This document shows positions 27,033 through 35,873 of a stretch of DNA of 64,000 bases, piece by piece. Position 1 is the stretch's first letter. Every line of letters begins with the position of its first letter. Position numbers and translations under genes: made by a program. The notes beneath the pieces were generated by a model that ran no database searches, had not been told where the DNA came from, and was given only the letters and a program-made list of their open reading frames with translations. Origin of the DNA: Flavobacterium ardleyense (lineage in GTDB: Bacteria > Bacteroidota > Bacteroidia > Flavobacteriales > Flavobacteriaceae); assembly GCF_033547075.1 (NCBI RefSeq), contig NZ_CP137891.1:2294001-2358000 (forward strand). Reading direction: 5' to 3'.

Positions 27033-27121
27033 TTTGGAGCTTTATCCTGCTGTCCACTATATCTTTCCTACCCAAAAGAAGGGGCAGGAAAGGATGCCGT
27101 TCCCATCAGGGCTAGGGGCTT
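27033..27121 (-). repeat. Structured dispersed element, copy 7 (short form)
   Basis: It has the ends GGAGCTTTATCCTGCTGTCCAC and GATGCCGTTCCCATCAGGGC, with the stem CTTTCCTACCC/GGGGCAGGAAAG around a short loop. On the minus strand it follows the gene at 27273. Confidence 0.8.
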
Positions 27122-27272
27122 AGTGGTAAATCATGATTCAAATTCATTATGAAATTTAGATAATTTAAACTTGAATTCTTATCGATGATTAGAAACCTAC
27201 CACTTAAGTATGCAAATAGGTATAGGACGATAATTGGTAGCGGATTGCTAAAATAAATTGCCGACTTACTTT

Positions 27273-28211
27273 TCATATACATTCATTACGAACTTTAATT
27301 CCTTTCGATTCGAGTTTTAATTTCATTTTCAACCACATACTATCACTTAAAGTTGCATCTAAATATAAATTATTGTCATAATTATTACTGATTATCCTCA
27401 TAGAATTAGGACCTTTCCCTGCCATTTCAAAAACAACTTCTTTAATAGAAGACAATTCAAATACTTTAGATTTTCTTAGATAATTGTGATTTTTAACAAT
27501 TAGGTATCGTTCTGAAATTTCGAAATAATTCATCATAAGTGAATTTATAACAAACCAAATTGTAACAAATATCAACACAGTAACAGCGATTTTCAAATCA
27601 ATACCAGAAATTAGATAATAGACCGCAAATAAAACGGCCAACCATATTCCAATCCCTCTTACACTAGTAAACTGACTGCCTTTAAAAATTTCTTTTGTGC
27701 CAAACCGCGCTGTAACTATATCAATATTGATGGGAAGTTGGGGGATATATTCCTGTTTTTTAACTACTACCTGATTTAGAAATGATTTCATTTCCGCGCT
27801 ATTTTCGTAGAAATCGTCAAAAAATACTTTTTCGGTTTCATCATTAAAGATCAATATTGTTCCTTCCTTAGGTATGTTGTTTAGAAATCGAAAAGGCACT
27901 TTTCCCGTAAGGATTACTTTTTTGACCTCGGACAAATTAAATTTTTTGTCATCGAAACTTATTGAATTTATATCAATCTTAATTTTTGGTACATTTTGGT
28001 TAAATCTCACGAATCCTAACACTCCTAAAGCATAGAATGCTAAAGCGAACAGTGGCATTAAATAATTCTTAGGAGTTACATTAGGCTCCGATAATATATC
28101 AATACTAGCCCACAAAACAAGTGTTCCTAGTGCAAAAGTCACTACTAAACTGATGGCAAGCGCGAGATAAAATTTCAGCGGATCTTTCTTTGATATGATT
28201 GTTTGCATCAA
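27273..28211 (-). CDS. Membrane protein with PH-like domains, unknown function
   Basis: 312 residues. Two helix pairs (about 14-36 with 49-66, and 189-207 with 209-229), each followed by a strand-rich soluble segment: KIKIDINSISFDDKKFNLSEVKKVILTG after the first, and YFEISERYLIVKNHNYLRKSKVFELSSIKEVVFEM after the second. This layout resembles bacterial PH-domain (YdbT/YcxB-like) membrane proteins. The function is not known. Third of a same-strand group with 28277 and 29807; spacing of 65 and 51 bases permits co-transcription. Confidence 0.7.
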   Translation of the reverse strand: MMQTIISKKDPLKFYLALAISLVVTFALGTLVLWASIDILSEPNVTPKNYLMPLFALAFYALGVLGFVRFNQNVPKIKIDINSISFDDKKFNLSEVKKVILTGKVPFRFLNNIPKEGTILIFNDETEKVFFDDFYENSAEMKSFLNQVVVKKQEYIPQLPINIDIVTARFGTKEIFKGSQFTSVRGIGIWLAVLFAVYYLISGIDLKIAVTVLIFVTIWFVINSLMMNYFEISERYLIVKNHNYLRKSKVFELSSIKEVVFEMAGKGPNSMRIISNNYDNNLYLDATLSDSMWLKMKLKLESKGIKVRNECI

Positions 28212-28276
28212 AATAAAATATTAAAAGTATTGGTTGCTATTATGGGTAATTTAAAAAACAATTTAATTGCATAATG

Positions 28277-29755
28277 CTACTTGACATGCGCTAATTTTTC
28301 TAAAATAAATTCTAGCGGTGCATTAGTGTTTGACATATATTCGTCAAAGGTTGGAACAACTTTATAATGCGGAATAACGCCTCTGCCAAAGGGGATTTTC
28401 TGCTTTACATTCATCATAAATTGAAGAGCTGGAATGTTTACAATTATTAGAGAATTTGGAAGAATTACTTCTCTACGATAACCGCTAGTATTTCCGTAAT
28501 AGCCACCGCCAGTTTCTTGTCCAACAAAGATAGCATCGGTATTTGAATATACCATATTGCTAAATTCGCTTCCGCCTGAATAAGTTATTGGACTGATTAT
28601 TACATAGACTTTTCCGTCAAACTTATGCTTCGGCTCCTCTTTAAAAGCCTTCAAGCCGTACCCAATCCACTGCTTTCTTTCCAACGAACCATCTTTCATT
28701 TTCTTATTTACAAATACTCTTTCTAAAAATCCAAAAGTATTAAGCGTTAAAGGTTTATCAACTCCGTTGTCAACTATAGCTTTCTGATTTTTTGCACGAA
28801 CTTTTAAATACTTTTGGTAGTTTTCTCCGAGATAAGAATACACTAATCCTTCGTTTCCTTCTGTGCCACCGCTATTTTTAGAAACATCAACTATAAGATT
28901 GTCAATATTGTTTTCAGAGATTAGTTTGAAGCTATTTTTTAGAAACTTTTTTAATTTTTTGTTTTTGGTGTTTTTACGAATTTCGAAGTTATTAAAGGAA
29001 TTTAATCCTAAATAAGCGGCGTGGTTATTCAGAATTTCAAATTCCAAAATATTGCTTTTTGAGGCGGGAACGAAGTCTTTATTTCGAGATTCTACGTTGG
29101 TATTAATTTCTGGTATTGTCAGAGATTTCAATTCGAAAATCTCGGCCTTATCTCTAAATTTTATTTTAAAATTGTCTTGCAATCCGTAGTAATAAAAATA
29201 ATATCGTGAAAAATTAAAGCCGACTGAATCCTGATACTTGACAGTTTTGATATAACCATCGGATGAAAAGAAAGTGCCAATTTTTTCCACTATTTCGATG
29301 GGAGTTTCGCCATTAATAGATTCAATTTCTTTGCCTTTAATTTCTAAACCCGCATTTTCAGATCCATTGAAAACGCCGTACATCTTTTGGTCGAGAAACA
29401 CAATGGTCAAAGGCAAAATTCGCGTTTCTTTACCGATTCTTTCTCTCGTATTTAAAGGTAGTTTGATCAAAGTATGATCTTCGCGTGAGAGTGCAACTAA
29501 GGGCGCTATCAGTTTATGAAATTCCAACAGATTCAGATCTCGGTCAATTTTTTCTTTTACTTGTGCAAAAGCGACATCGACACTATCTTTGGGAGTATAC
29601 CAATACATTCCCGAATGGAATTTGTCCAAACCTTGGTATAATATCTCGACATCATATAAAAGCTTCTGTTTTGGGATGCTTGGAAAATCGCCGTAGTCTT
29701 GGGAAAAGGTCAGGGTGGTGAGGAGGATAAAATTGAGGAGTAATATTTTGCGCAT
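28277..29755 (-). CDS. S41-family (C-terminal-processing-like) serine peptidase
   Basis: 492 residues with signal peptide (KILLLNFILLTTLTFSQ). The S41 core is seen in NIDNLIVDVSKNSGGTEGNEGLVYSYLG and in KVYVIISPITYSGGSEFSNMVY, where the Ser after TY is the expected nucleophile; a downstream Gln/Gly-rich stretch TGGGYYGNTSGYRREVILPNS completes the fold. Residues 40-130 form a helical N-domain (DRDLNLLEFHKLIAPLVALSREDHTLIKL). It would act in the periplasm on unknown proteins. The canonical PDZ domain is short or lacking. Confidence 0.85.
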   Translation of the reverse strand: MRKILLLNFILLTTLTFSQDYGDFPSIPKQKLLYDVEILYQGLDKFHSGMYWYTPKDSVDVAFAQVKEKIDRDLNLLEFHKLIAPLVALSREDHTLIKLPLNTRERIGKETRILPLTIVFLDQKMYGVFNGSENAGLEIKGKEIESINGETPIEIVEKIGTFFSSDGYIKTVKYQDSVGFNFSRYYFYYYGLQDNFKIKFRDKAEIFELKSLTIPEINTNVESRNKDFVPASKSNILEFEILNNHAAYLGLNSFNNFEIRKNTKNKKLKKFLKNSFKLISENNIDNLIVDVSKNSGGTEGNEGLVYSYLGENYQKYLKVRAKNQKAIVDNGVDKPLTLNTFGFLERVFVNKKMKDGSLERKQWIGYGLKAFKEEPKHKFDGKVYVIISPITYSGGSEFSNMVYSNTDAIFVGQETGGGYYGNTSGYRREVILPNSLIIVNIPALQFMMNVKQKIPFGRGVIPHYKVVPTFDEYMSNTNAPLEFILEKLAHVK

Positions 29756-29806
29756 TGAAAGTTTGGGGATAAATTCTCTTATAAAAAATATTCCTGAACA
29801 TTTCTA

Positions 29807-30433
29807 TTAGTATTTAACGCTCTCTTTAATAGTTTCAATTTTCTCCATAATAAATTCACTTAATTTATACCACTCTAATTTTCTCAATTCTGGCGAATCA
29901 CCATTCTTCGTATCGCGAACCAAATATGCCGAATAATCGTATTTCTCGGTATCAATATCAATTTGATTATATGAATGATGAGGACTAGTCGGTTTAAGAA
30001 ACTTGTTAGCTTTACGTTTTGTATAATACACTTCTTTTTGATTCAATACAGCAACGTTGTTTTCTATCAATATAAAAATAGAGCAATCTGAAATATTAAA
30101 TTCGACGTAATCTGAAAAATCATCAAAAATCGCCATTTTGCAGGCGTCCTCAACTTGATAGATCAAAGTTATATTTACAGCATTACTTATTGCTCGACTA
30201 GAATCTGACTGCATAACTTCACATCCCCAACAACCAGAAATTATGCTAACAAAATTTTTCACTTCTAATGATTTTAAGTTTTTGACGTATTCAGTAAATT
30301 CTTTTTTCGATTTTCCCTCTTGAGCATAGGAAAGATTGCTGCTAAAAATCAATAGGAATACACAGCTAATTACGATATTATTTATAAAAATTTTCAAATT
30401 TTGGTCGTGTTTATCGTTTTCAATTTTTAGCAT
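29807..30433 (-). CDS. Hypothetical exported protein
   Basis: 208 residues. A charged 15-residue leader precedes a hydrophobic signal segment (IFINNIVISCVFLLIFSSNLSYAQ), so it is probably exported. The mature part includes a paired-cysteine segment, SGCWGCEVMQSDSS. I do not recognise it. It stands first in a same-strand group with the peptidase and the PH-like membrane protein. Confidence 0.6.
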   Translation of the reverse strand: MLKIENDKHDQNLKIFINNIVISCVFLLIFSSNLSYAQEGKSKKEFTEYVKNLKSLEVKNFVSIISGCWGCEVMQSDSSRAISNAVNITLIYQVEDACKMAIFDDFSDYVEFNISDCSIFILIENNVAVLNQKEVYYTKRKANKFLKPTSPHHSYNQIDIDTEKYDYSAYLVRDTKNGDSPELRKLEWYKLSEFIMEKIETIKESVKY

Positions 30434-30575
30434 TTGTAAAACTTAGCAATTTTACTTAAAATTTATCTGTCCAAAAATTTTTATATATTCAACTAAGAAA
30501 TTTATATTGTATGCCACTGTTTAATTTCCCTTGAAAATACAAAAAAATACTAACTTGTTTTTTTTTATTAAAAAA

Positions 30576-31040
30576 TCACTTCTTTGATATGCTCTCAACA
30601 ATCCCAACAGCCTCATCAGCCAAGTAATCAGTCAATCCTACAGATCCACTAGTCTGAATTAATCTGTTTTTTAGATTTTCTGGAAGTCCATTTAAAGATT
30701 TATCGTCGTCAATAATGATGAATTTTTCTAAACTATTTTCGGAAGTGAACCAATCTAACAATTCCTGCTTTCGACTCAAGTTATTGATGCTTTGAGGTAG
30801 TCTACTAACGTTGTTTACGATAACGCCTCTTGTTTTAAAAATTTCGATCCAACCTTCTAGTGTAAAACTATGCTTGTGTGAAGTGGTTAATACAATATCG
30901 GCATTAGTCGCGGTGATTATCTTGTTTAATGCATCTGTAGCTCTCGAGCTGAATTGGGGAAATCCATCTTCGAGGATTTCGAGTTTTCGCCATGAACTTG
31001 CGGGAATCATAACTCCGTCTATGTCTAAATATATCAGCAT
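30576..31040 (-). CDS. HAD-family phosphatase (RNA-repair-associated HAD type)
   Basis: 154 residues. Motif I YLDIDGVMI gives nucleophile Asp 6 and Asp 8. Motif II is LTTSHK, and motif IV is IIIDDDKSL. The order DxDGV, then the short cap with W-x-E-I-F-K, and the compact length match the HAD domain found in 'Swiss Army Knife' RNA-repair proteins and in stand-alone Bacteroidota relatives. It would act on phosphate esters in the cytoplasm, possibly nucleic-acid ends. It is 17 bases after a ParB-like gene in the same unit. Confidence 0.75.
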   Translation of the reverse strand: MLIYLDIDGVMIPASSWRKLEILEDGFPQFSSRATDALNKIITATNADIVLTTSHKHSFTLEGWIEIFKTRGVIVNNVSRLPQSINNLSRKQELLDWFTSENSLEKFIIIDDDKSLNGLPENLKNRLIQTSGSVGLTDYLADEAVGIVESISKK

Positions 31041-31057
31041 TTGGAACTTTTTCTAAC

Positions 31058-31441
31058 TTATTTTATCATTTCGTTGATTTGATCAAGAGTCATATTATTA
31101 TACTCCGCATCGGCTTTATTCATATTTTGAATAATCTCTGGTGTATCCCAATCTTCTTCTACAAATTCGACATCTTTCCAATCATATTCGATGGTGGCGG
31201 ATGTGGTTGCGGACTTTATAGTGGGTAGATTTTGACCCGCCAAAACCGAAGCGACATAACGGTGATGTCCATCTACAATGGTCGATTCGCTAACTTTGAT
31301 CGCATCGAACTTGATTCCATTCTCCATCTTTTTGTACATCCTGATAATCAAAGGAAGACACAATCTTTTGTGAGTAGATATTAAAGAATCTTTTATATCT
31401 TCCAGAGCTGTGAGAATATCTGCTTTATTTATTTCTAACAT
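31058..31441 (-). CDS. ParB/sulfiredoxin-like domain protein
   Basis: 127 residues. GIKFDAIKVSESTIVDGHHRYVASVLAG is the ParB-like nuclease-domain core (the DGHHR box, as in ParB, Srx and phage relatives that bind CTP or ATP). The helix-turn-helix of chromosome-partition ParB is missing, so a DNA-partition role is unlikely. It lies between a small membrane protein gene (21 bases) and the HAD gene (17 bases), so the three are probably co-expressed. A nucleotide-dependent modification or repair function together with the HAD enzyme is inference. Confidence 0.72.
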   Translation of the reverse strand: MLEINKADILTALEDIKDSLISTHKRLCLPLIIRMYKKMENGIKFDAIKVSESTIVDGHHRYVASVLAGQNLPTIKSATTSATIEYDWKDVEFVEEDWDTPEIIQNMNKADAEYNNMTLDQINEMIK

Positions 31442-31462
31442 ATTTTAACCAAAATTTAATTA

Positions 31463-31633
31463 TTATTCTGATTTTGAATTTTTTGCGCCAACAATCGCCA
31501 TTGCCAATCCGATAAAAACGAATGGAAGTGCAATCCACAAAATTGTCGTGTTATTCATAATTCCGTATAGCATAAATCCTAATGCAATTCCTTGTATAAT
31601 GATTCCGGCAATTGCCAGAGTATGTTTTGTCAT
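31463..31633 (-). CDS. Small two-helix membrane protein
   Basis: A 56-residue ORF from the ATG at 31633. It consists of two hydrophobic helices (HTLAIAGIIIQGIALGFMLYG and TILWIALPFVFIGLAMAIVG) joined by a short NNTT turn, with a basic, polar end KNSKSE. Codon use is like that of neighbouring genes, and it fits tightly before the ParB-like gene with 21 bases between, which supports it being real. Function unknown. Confidence 0.65.
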   Translation of the reverse strand: MTKHTLAIAGIIIQGIALGFMLYGIMNNTTILWIALPFVFIGLAMAIVGAKNSKSE

Positions 31634-31779
31634 TTTGGTCAGGTTGTTAGCTTTTGAATTTCAATATGGATAAAAATACACTTTTAAGTAATGTGATCTT
31701 TAAAATCGTTTAAGAAAGTAAGTATTCGTTGAAAGTTACTATCAGGATAGAAATCTTATTTTAACCAATAACCTTTTTG

Positions 31780-31960
31780 CGCGCAAGAGATGGGAGCGAC
31801 CCCTCGTGTAGCGAACTGGCGAAGCACATCATTTGCTACCTATATAAAAATTCATACTTACCTAAAACATCTAGTAGCAAAGATATAGAGGATAGCCTAG
31901 TGTCATCGCCAATCATTTTTATAATGTTAAACTAAGCGTTGCGGCGATGGCATATGCCCA
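31780..31960 (+). repeat. Structured dispersed element, copy 8 (long form, diverged)
   Basis: GCGCAAGAGATGGGAGCGAC at the start, module-like GTAGCGAACTGGCGAAG, inner stem ATTTGCTACC / TAGTAGCAAAG, then ATATAGAGGATAGCC and the end GGCGATGGCATATGCCCAAAAAAA. The pairing is retained although bases have changed. Confidence 0.7.
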
Positions 31961-32014
31961 AAAAAATCTTAATTATCTTAAAGTCATTGTCTTGAAGTAT
32001 TTCTTTATTCTTAT

Positions 32015-32029
32015 TTAGATTTAATCTAA
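32015..32029. promoter_or_regulatory. Palindrome resembling a Fur box
   Basis: TTAGATTTAATCTAA is a perfect 7-1-7 palindrome, the layout of Fur-family operators (TGATAATnATTATCA in the classical form). It ends eight bases before the -33 TTG of the promoter for the iron cluster. The cluster's gene content (imelysin-like, TonB-dependent receptor) supports iron control. Binding is inference. Confidence 0.6.
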
Positions 32030-32036
32030 CTATTTC

Positions 32037-32067
32037 TTGTATGATTCGTAATGACATATTACATTTG
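32037..32067 (+). promoter_or_regulatory. Bacteroidota promoter of the iron cluster
   Basis: TTG (32037-32039), 20 bases, then TACATTTG (32060-32067), an exact TAnnTTTG -7 element. The first start codon is 35 bases downstream. Confidence 0.75.
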
Positions 32068-32101
32068 CAAAACTATTTTTAATCAGTCTTAATAACAAAA
32101 C

Positions 32102-33319
32102 ATGAAAATTACAAAATATGCTTTAGCAGCTGCTGCACTTTCTCTCACATTTTTTAGCTCTTGCTCTGACGATGCAGTTGGACCTTATGGTGGTATCGAG
32201 ATTCCTAATTCCTATGCTTTTTCAAGAAATGGTATGAGTTCTGTTGATTATGGCGGGCAAACTGCAAGATTGAAAATGTTGAATGAAATGGGTGAGAAAT
32301 TTACTATTGCTGCCACAAATGGCAATTTGCTGGACGCGGGTGAATTGACAAATATGTATAGCAATACAAATAATGCGTTTTCGTCTGCGGAATTAAATAA
32401 TTCTGGCAAAAATATTAAAAGCAAAACGGCGTCATCTGCGGATTATTTTAGTTCATTTTTGGGTGGAGGATCATCAACTGAGAAAGCGGCTGTACAAGCA
32501 ATGTTTGAAAATCAGTTTATACTAGGAGCAGAGGCAAGTCAAGGAAATCCAGCGTCTGCGGGCGTTGCAGGGTCGTATCTTGATGGAAGTAAAATGAGAT
32601 TATTTGCTGCAAATGGTCTTGAACCACAGCAAATTTTATTAAAAGGAATGATGGGTGCGATGATGATGGATCAGATTTCCAATCAATACCTATCTACTCT
32701 GAAACTTGATGGTGGATCCAATGTTATTGAAAACACGAATAAAGTCTTATCCGCAGATGGAAACTTTACAACTATGGAGCACTATTGGGACGAAGCTTAC
32801 GGTTATGTATATGGTGCAGACAATGCTACAACGAATTCAAAGAAATTTTGGAGTTCTTATATTGATCAAGTTAATGCAGATTCTGATTTTAATACTGTGA
32901 GCAATGATGTGGATCTAGCATTTCGCGCGGGACGAGCAGCAATTGTAGCAAACGATTATAGTGGAAGGAATCAGCAAATTGCAAGAATTCAGGAAAAACT
33001 AGCTTTAGTGGCTGCAGTTCGTGCGGTGTATTATTTGCAAGAAGGAAAAGGAAAATTGGTAGAGGATAATGGCGCAAAAGCTTTTCACGCACTGTCTGAA
33101 GGTTATGGTTTTATTATGTCTTTGAGATACACACGTCAGCCTGGAACAGACAATCCTTATTTCAGCAAAACTGAAGTTGATGCAATGCTTGCTTCACTTA
33201 TAAGTGGCGAAAACGGTCTTTGGGACATTGATACTTTGAGCCCAAAATTAGATGCAATTTCAAGTCAGATTGCCGCAAAATTTGGTTTTACAGTAGCTCA
33301 AGCAGCGACAGTTAATTAA
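32102..33319 (+). CDS. DUF4856-domain lipoprotein
   Basis: 405 residues. Lipoprotein signal ALAAAALSLTFFSSCSDD (Cys 22) with an acidic export tag. GIEIPNSYAFSRNGMSSVDYGGQTARLKMLNEM is the typical opening of DUF4856, a mostly helical domain found with imelysin-like and TonB-receptor genes. The helical segments continue to the end (FEAIL-type helices around AAIVANDYSGRNQQIARIQEKLALVAAVRAVYYLQEG). First gene of the likely iron operon; 64 bases separate it from the imelysin gene. It may pass a metal or metal complex at the outer membrane. Confidence 0.85.
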   Translation: MKITKYALAAAALSLTFFSSCSDDAVGPYGGIEIPNSYAFSRNGMSSVDYGGQTARLKMLNEMGEKFTIAATNGNLLDAGELTNMYSNTNNAFSSAELNNSGKNIKSKTASSADYFSSFLGGGSSTEKAAVQAMFENQFILGAEASQGNPASAGVAGSYLDGSKMRLFAANGLEPQQILLKGMMGAMMMDQISNQYLSTLKLDGGSNVIENTNKVLSADGNFTTMEHYWDEAYGYVYGADNATTNSKKFWSSYIDQVNADSDFNTVSNDVDLAFRAGRAAIVANDYSGRNQQIARIQEKLALVAAVRAVYYLQEGKGKLVEDNGAKAFHALSEGYGFIMSLRYTRQPGTDNPYFSKTEVDAMLASLISGENGLWDIDTLSPKLDAISSQIAAKFGFTVAQAATVN

Positions 33320-33383
33320 TTTAGAATAAATAAAGATAGTTCGGATTGAAACACGTAATTTTGCATCAAATTTAAAGAATACA

Positions 33384-34499
33384 ATGAAAAATCTACTTTT
33401 ACTAGTTGCATTTGTCTCTGTTCTCACTGCTTGCTCTTCAAGTGATCATAATACGTCGACTTCTGGAGATAGCTTTAATAGGACAGCTTTGTTGACGCAT
33501 TGGGCAGATAATATAATAATTCCTGCTTTTAGTAATTATGATGTACACTTGGCAGTACTTCAATCAGAAGTTGAAAATTTTAACGCCAATCCATCTCAAG
33601 AAAACTTACTTACAGTTCGTAACTCATGGATTGCTGCCTATAAAGCTTATCAGCAAGTAATGTTATTTAATATAGGCAAAGCTGCAGATCTAAATTTTAA
33701 AGAAGCTGCAGACACTTATCCTACAGACGCTATTGGGATTGAAGCTAATATCGCGAATGGAAACTACAACCTAGAATTGCTATCTCAATATTCTAAGCAA
33801 GGATTTCCGGCCTTAGATTATATGCTTAATGGCTTGAGTGAATCTGATAGTGGAATCATTACTAAATATTCTAGCGATGCCAATGCTGACGCCTACAAAT
33901 TATATTTGACCTCATTAATAAATGCATTAAAATCTAAAAACGCTGCAATTGTTAGTGATTGGAGTGGTATATATAGATCAACTTTTATTACTAGTAACGG
34001 TACTGCGGTTAGTAGTTCGACTAATAAAATGGTAAACCTATTTGTAAAAAATTTCGAGAAAGATATTCGTTCTGGAAAAGTTGGAATTCCCGCAGGTATC
34101 TTTTCAAATGGAACTTTATTTCCAGAGAAAATCGAAGGATATTACAAAAAAGACATTTCGAAAGATTTACTTAATACAGCGGTGCAAGCTCAGCAAGATT
34201 TTTTTAACGGAAAATATTTTGCAAATTCTCAGGTTGGGCCGAGTTTAAAATCTTATTTGGATGACGTGAAAGCGGTTCGAAACGGCTTGAATTTAAGTGC
34301 CATCATCAACAATCAGTTTGAAACTATATACACTACGAATGCGACTTTAAACAGCAATTTATCTCAACAGATCTTGAGTAATAATACAAAAATGCTTGAG
34401 GCTTACGATGCCATGCAACAAAACGTGGTTTATTTTAAACTTGATATGATGCAAGCTTTAAACATCACAATTGATTACGTAGATGGCGATGGCGACTAA
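33384..34499 (+). CDS. Imelysin-like (peptidase M75 fold) lipoprotein
   Basis: 371 residues. Lipobox SVLTACSSSD (Cys 17). The helical bundle opens ALLTHWADNIIIPAFSNYDVHLAVLQSEV and ENLLTVRNSWIAAYKAYQQVMLF, as in imelysins, which are iron-linked periplasmic proteins. The usual G-x-H-x-x-E metal motif appears here as GFPALDYML, so His and Glu are replaced by Pro and Asp. Bacteroidota imelysin-like proteins often vary this site, so direct metal binding there is doubtful. Six bases before the HTTM gene. Confidence 0.85.
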   Translation: MKNLLLLVAFVSVLTACSSSDHNTSTSGDSFNRTALLTHWADNIIIPAFSNYDVHLAVLQSEVENFNANPSQENLLTVRNSWIAAYKAYQQVMLFNIGKAADLNFKEAADTYPTDAIGIEANIANGNYNLELLSQYSKQGFPALDYMLNGLSESDSGIITKYSSDANADAYKLYLTSLINALKSKNAAIVSDWSGIYRSTFITSNGTAVSSSTNKMVNLFVKNFEKDIRSGKVGIPAGIFSNGTLFPEKIEGYYKKDISKDLLNTAVQAQQDFFNGKYFANSQVGPSLKSYLDDVKAVRNGLNLSAIINNQFETIYTTNATLNSNLSQQILSNNTKMLEAYDAMQQNVVYFKLDMMQALNITIDYVDGDGD

Positions 34500-34505
34500 T
34501 TTCTG

Positions 34506-35873
34506 ATGAATCAGCGTCTCAAAACATACTTTTTATCTTATAGATCAACTGCAACGCTAGCTTTTTTTAGGCTAGCGTTTGGTTTAATGATGCTTTTCAG
34601 TTTAATTCGATTTGCGGCTCACGGTTGGATTGATAAATTTTATATTCAGCCAGATTTTCATTTCAAGTATTACGGATTTGAATGGGTCAAGCCACTTGGA
34701 AATTTTACCTACCTTTTATATATAGTTGCCGGTATTGCTGCATTTTGCGTAGCGATAGGTTTAAAATATCGAGTGGCAATTATAACTTTTTTCCTGACTT
34801 TCACGTATATCGAATTGATGGATTTGACCTACTATCTCAACCATTACTATTTCATTACAATTGTTAGTTTTGTTTTGATTTTTCTGCCTGCAAATGCAAA
34901 TTTTTCGGTGGATGCTTATAAAAATAAGGAGTTGGCTTTCGCCAAAATACCGCGTTGGAACACCGACATTTTAAAAGTACTTTTGGCTATCGTCTACATT
35001 TATGCTGGTATTGCGAAGATAAATTCTGATTGGCTGTTTGAAGCAATGCCTTTGCGAATTTGGTTGCCGTCTAAAGCTGATTTACCTCTAATTGGACCAT
35101 TGTTAAAGGAGGTATGGGTTGCTTATGCTTTTAGTTGGATTGGAATGATTTACGATCTGGTCATTGTCTTTATTCTAATGTATAAACCTACAAGGTGGTT
35201 TGGTTTTTTTCTAGTGGTTGTTTTTCATGTGCTGACACGAGTTTTATTTCCAATTGGCGTCTTTCCATTTGTGATGATTATCAGCAGCTTGATTTTCTTT
35301 GATGCAAACTTTCATCAAAAAGTTCTTTACTATATATCTAGATTATTGAAAATATCGACAGAGGTTTGGCAAAATGGCAAGACGAAAGTTGTTCAGTTTA
35401 CAGGTTTGTATAATTCAAAATTAGCTTTCTTAAGCGCATTTTTACTTTTTCAATTAGCTTTTCCTTTTAGATATATGTTGTATCCTAATGAACTTTTCTG
35501 GACCGAAGAAGGCTTCCGCTTTTCCTGGCGAGTTATGCTTATGGAAAAAGCGGGGTATGCCGAATTTAAAGTTACTGATGCCACTACCAAAAAAACCATA
35601 CACGTTGACAATAGCGAATTCTTAACCAGATTTCAAGAAAAGCAAATGTCTTTTCAGCCGGACTTTATTTTGCAATATGCACATTACCTACACCAACATT
35701 ACAAAAAATTAGGCATTGACGATCCAATTGTAACTGTAGAAAGCTACGTAGCTTTAAACGGAAGATTGAGTCGTACCTACATAAATCCCACAATAAATTT
35801 AGCAGAACAATATGATACATTTCAGCACAAAAACTGGATTTTACCTTTCAATGATACAATTAAAGGGTTTTAG
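34506..35873 (+). CDS. HTTM-domain membrane protein (vitamin-K-carboxylase-like)
   Basis: 455 residues. About six to eight membrane helices in the first 290 residues: TLAFFRLAFGLMMLFSLIRF, YLLYIVAGIAAFCVAIGL, YYLNHYYFITIVSFVLIFLPAN, ILKVLLAIVYIYAGIAKINSDWL and so on. The pattern YYLNHYYF plus YIYAGIAKINSDWL marks the HTTM domain, related to gamma-glutamyl carboxylase. A soluble C-terminal part follows, ending HFLTRF...TYINPTINLAEQYD. Its reaction in bacteria is unknown. Its stop overlaps the start of the receptor gene by 23 bases, so translation is likely coupled. Confidence 0.85.
   Translation: MNQRLKTYFLSYRSTATLAFFRLAFGLMMLFSLIRFAAHGWIDKFYIQPDFHFKYYGFEWVKPLGNFTYLLYIVAGIAAFCVAIGLKYRVAIITFFLTFTYIELMDLTYYLNHYYFITIVSFVLIFLPANANFSVDAYKNKELAFAKIPRWNTDILKVLLAIVYIYAGIAKINSDWLFEAMPLRIWLPSKADLPLIGPLLKEVWVAYAFSWIGMIYDLVIVFILMYKPTRWFGFFLVVVFHVLTRVLFPIGVFPFVMIISSLIFFDANFHQKVLYYISRLLKISTEVWQNGKTKVVQFTGLYNSKLAFLSAFLLFQLAFPFRYMLYPNELFWTEEGFRFSWRVMLMEKAGYAEFKVTDATTKKTIHVDNSEFLTRFQEKQMSFQPDFILQYAHYLHQHYKKLGIDDPIVTVESYVALNGRLSRTYINPTINLAEQYDTFQHKNWILPFNDTIKGF

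Noticed and set aside
31058-31441. Chromosome-partition ParB
   Set aside because: Too short, with no helix-turn-helix and no parA neighbour.
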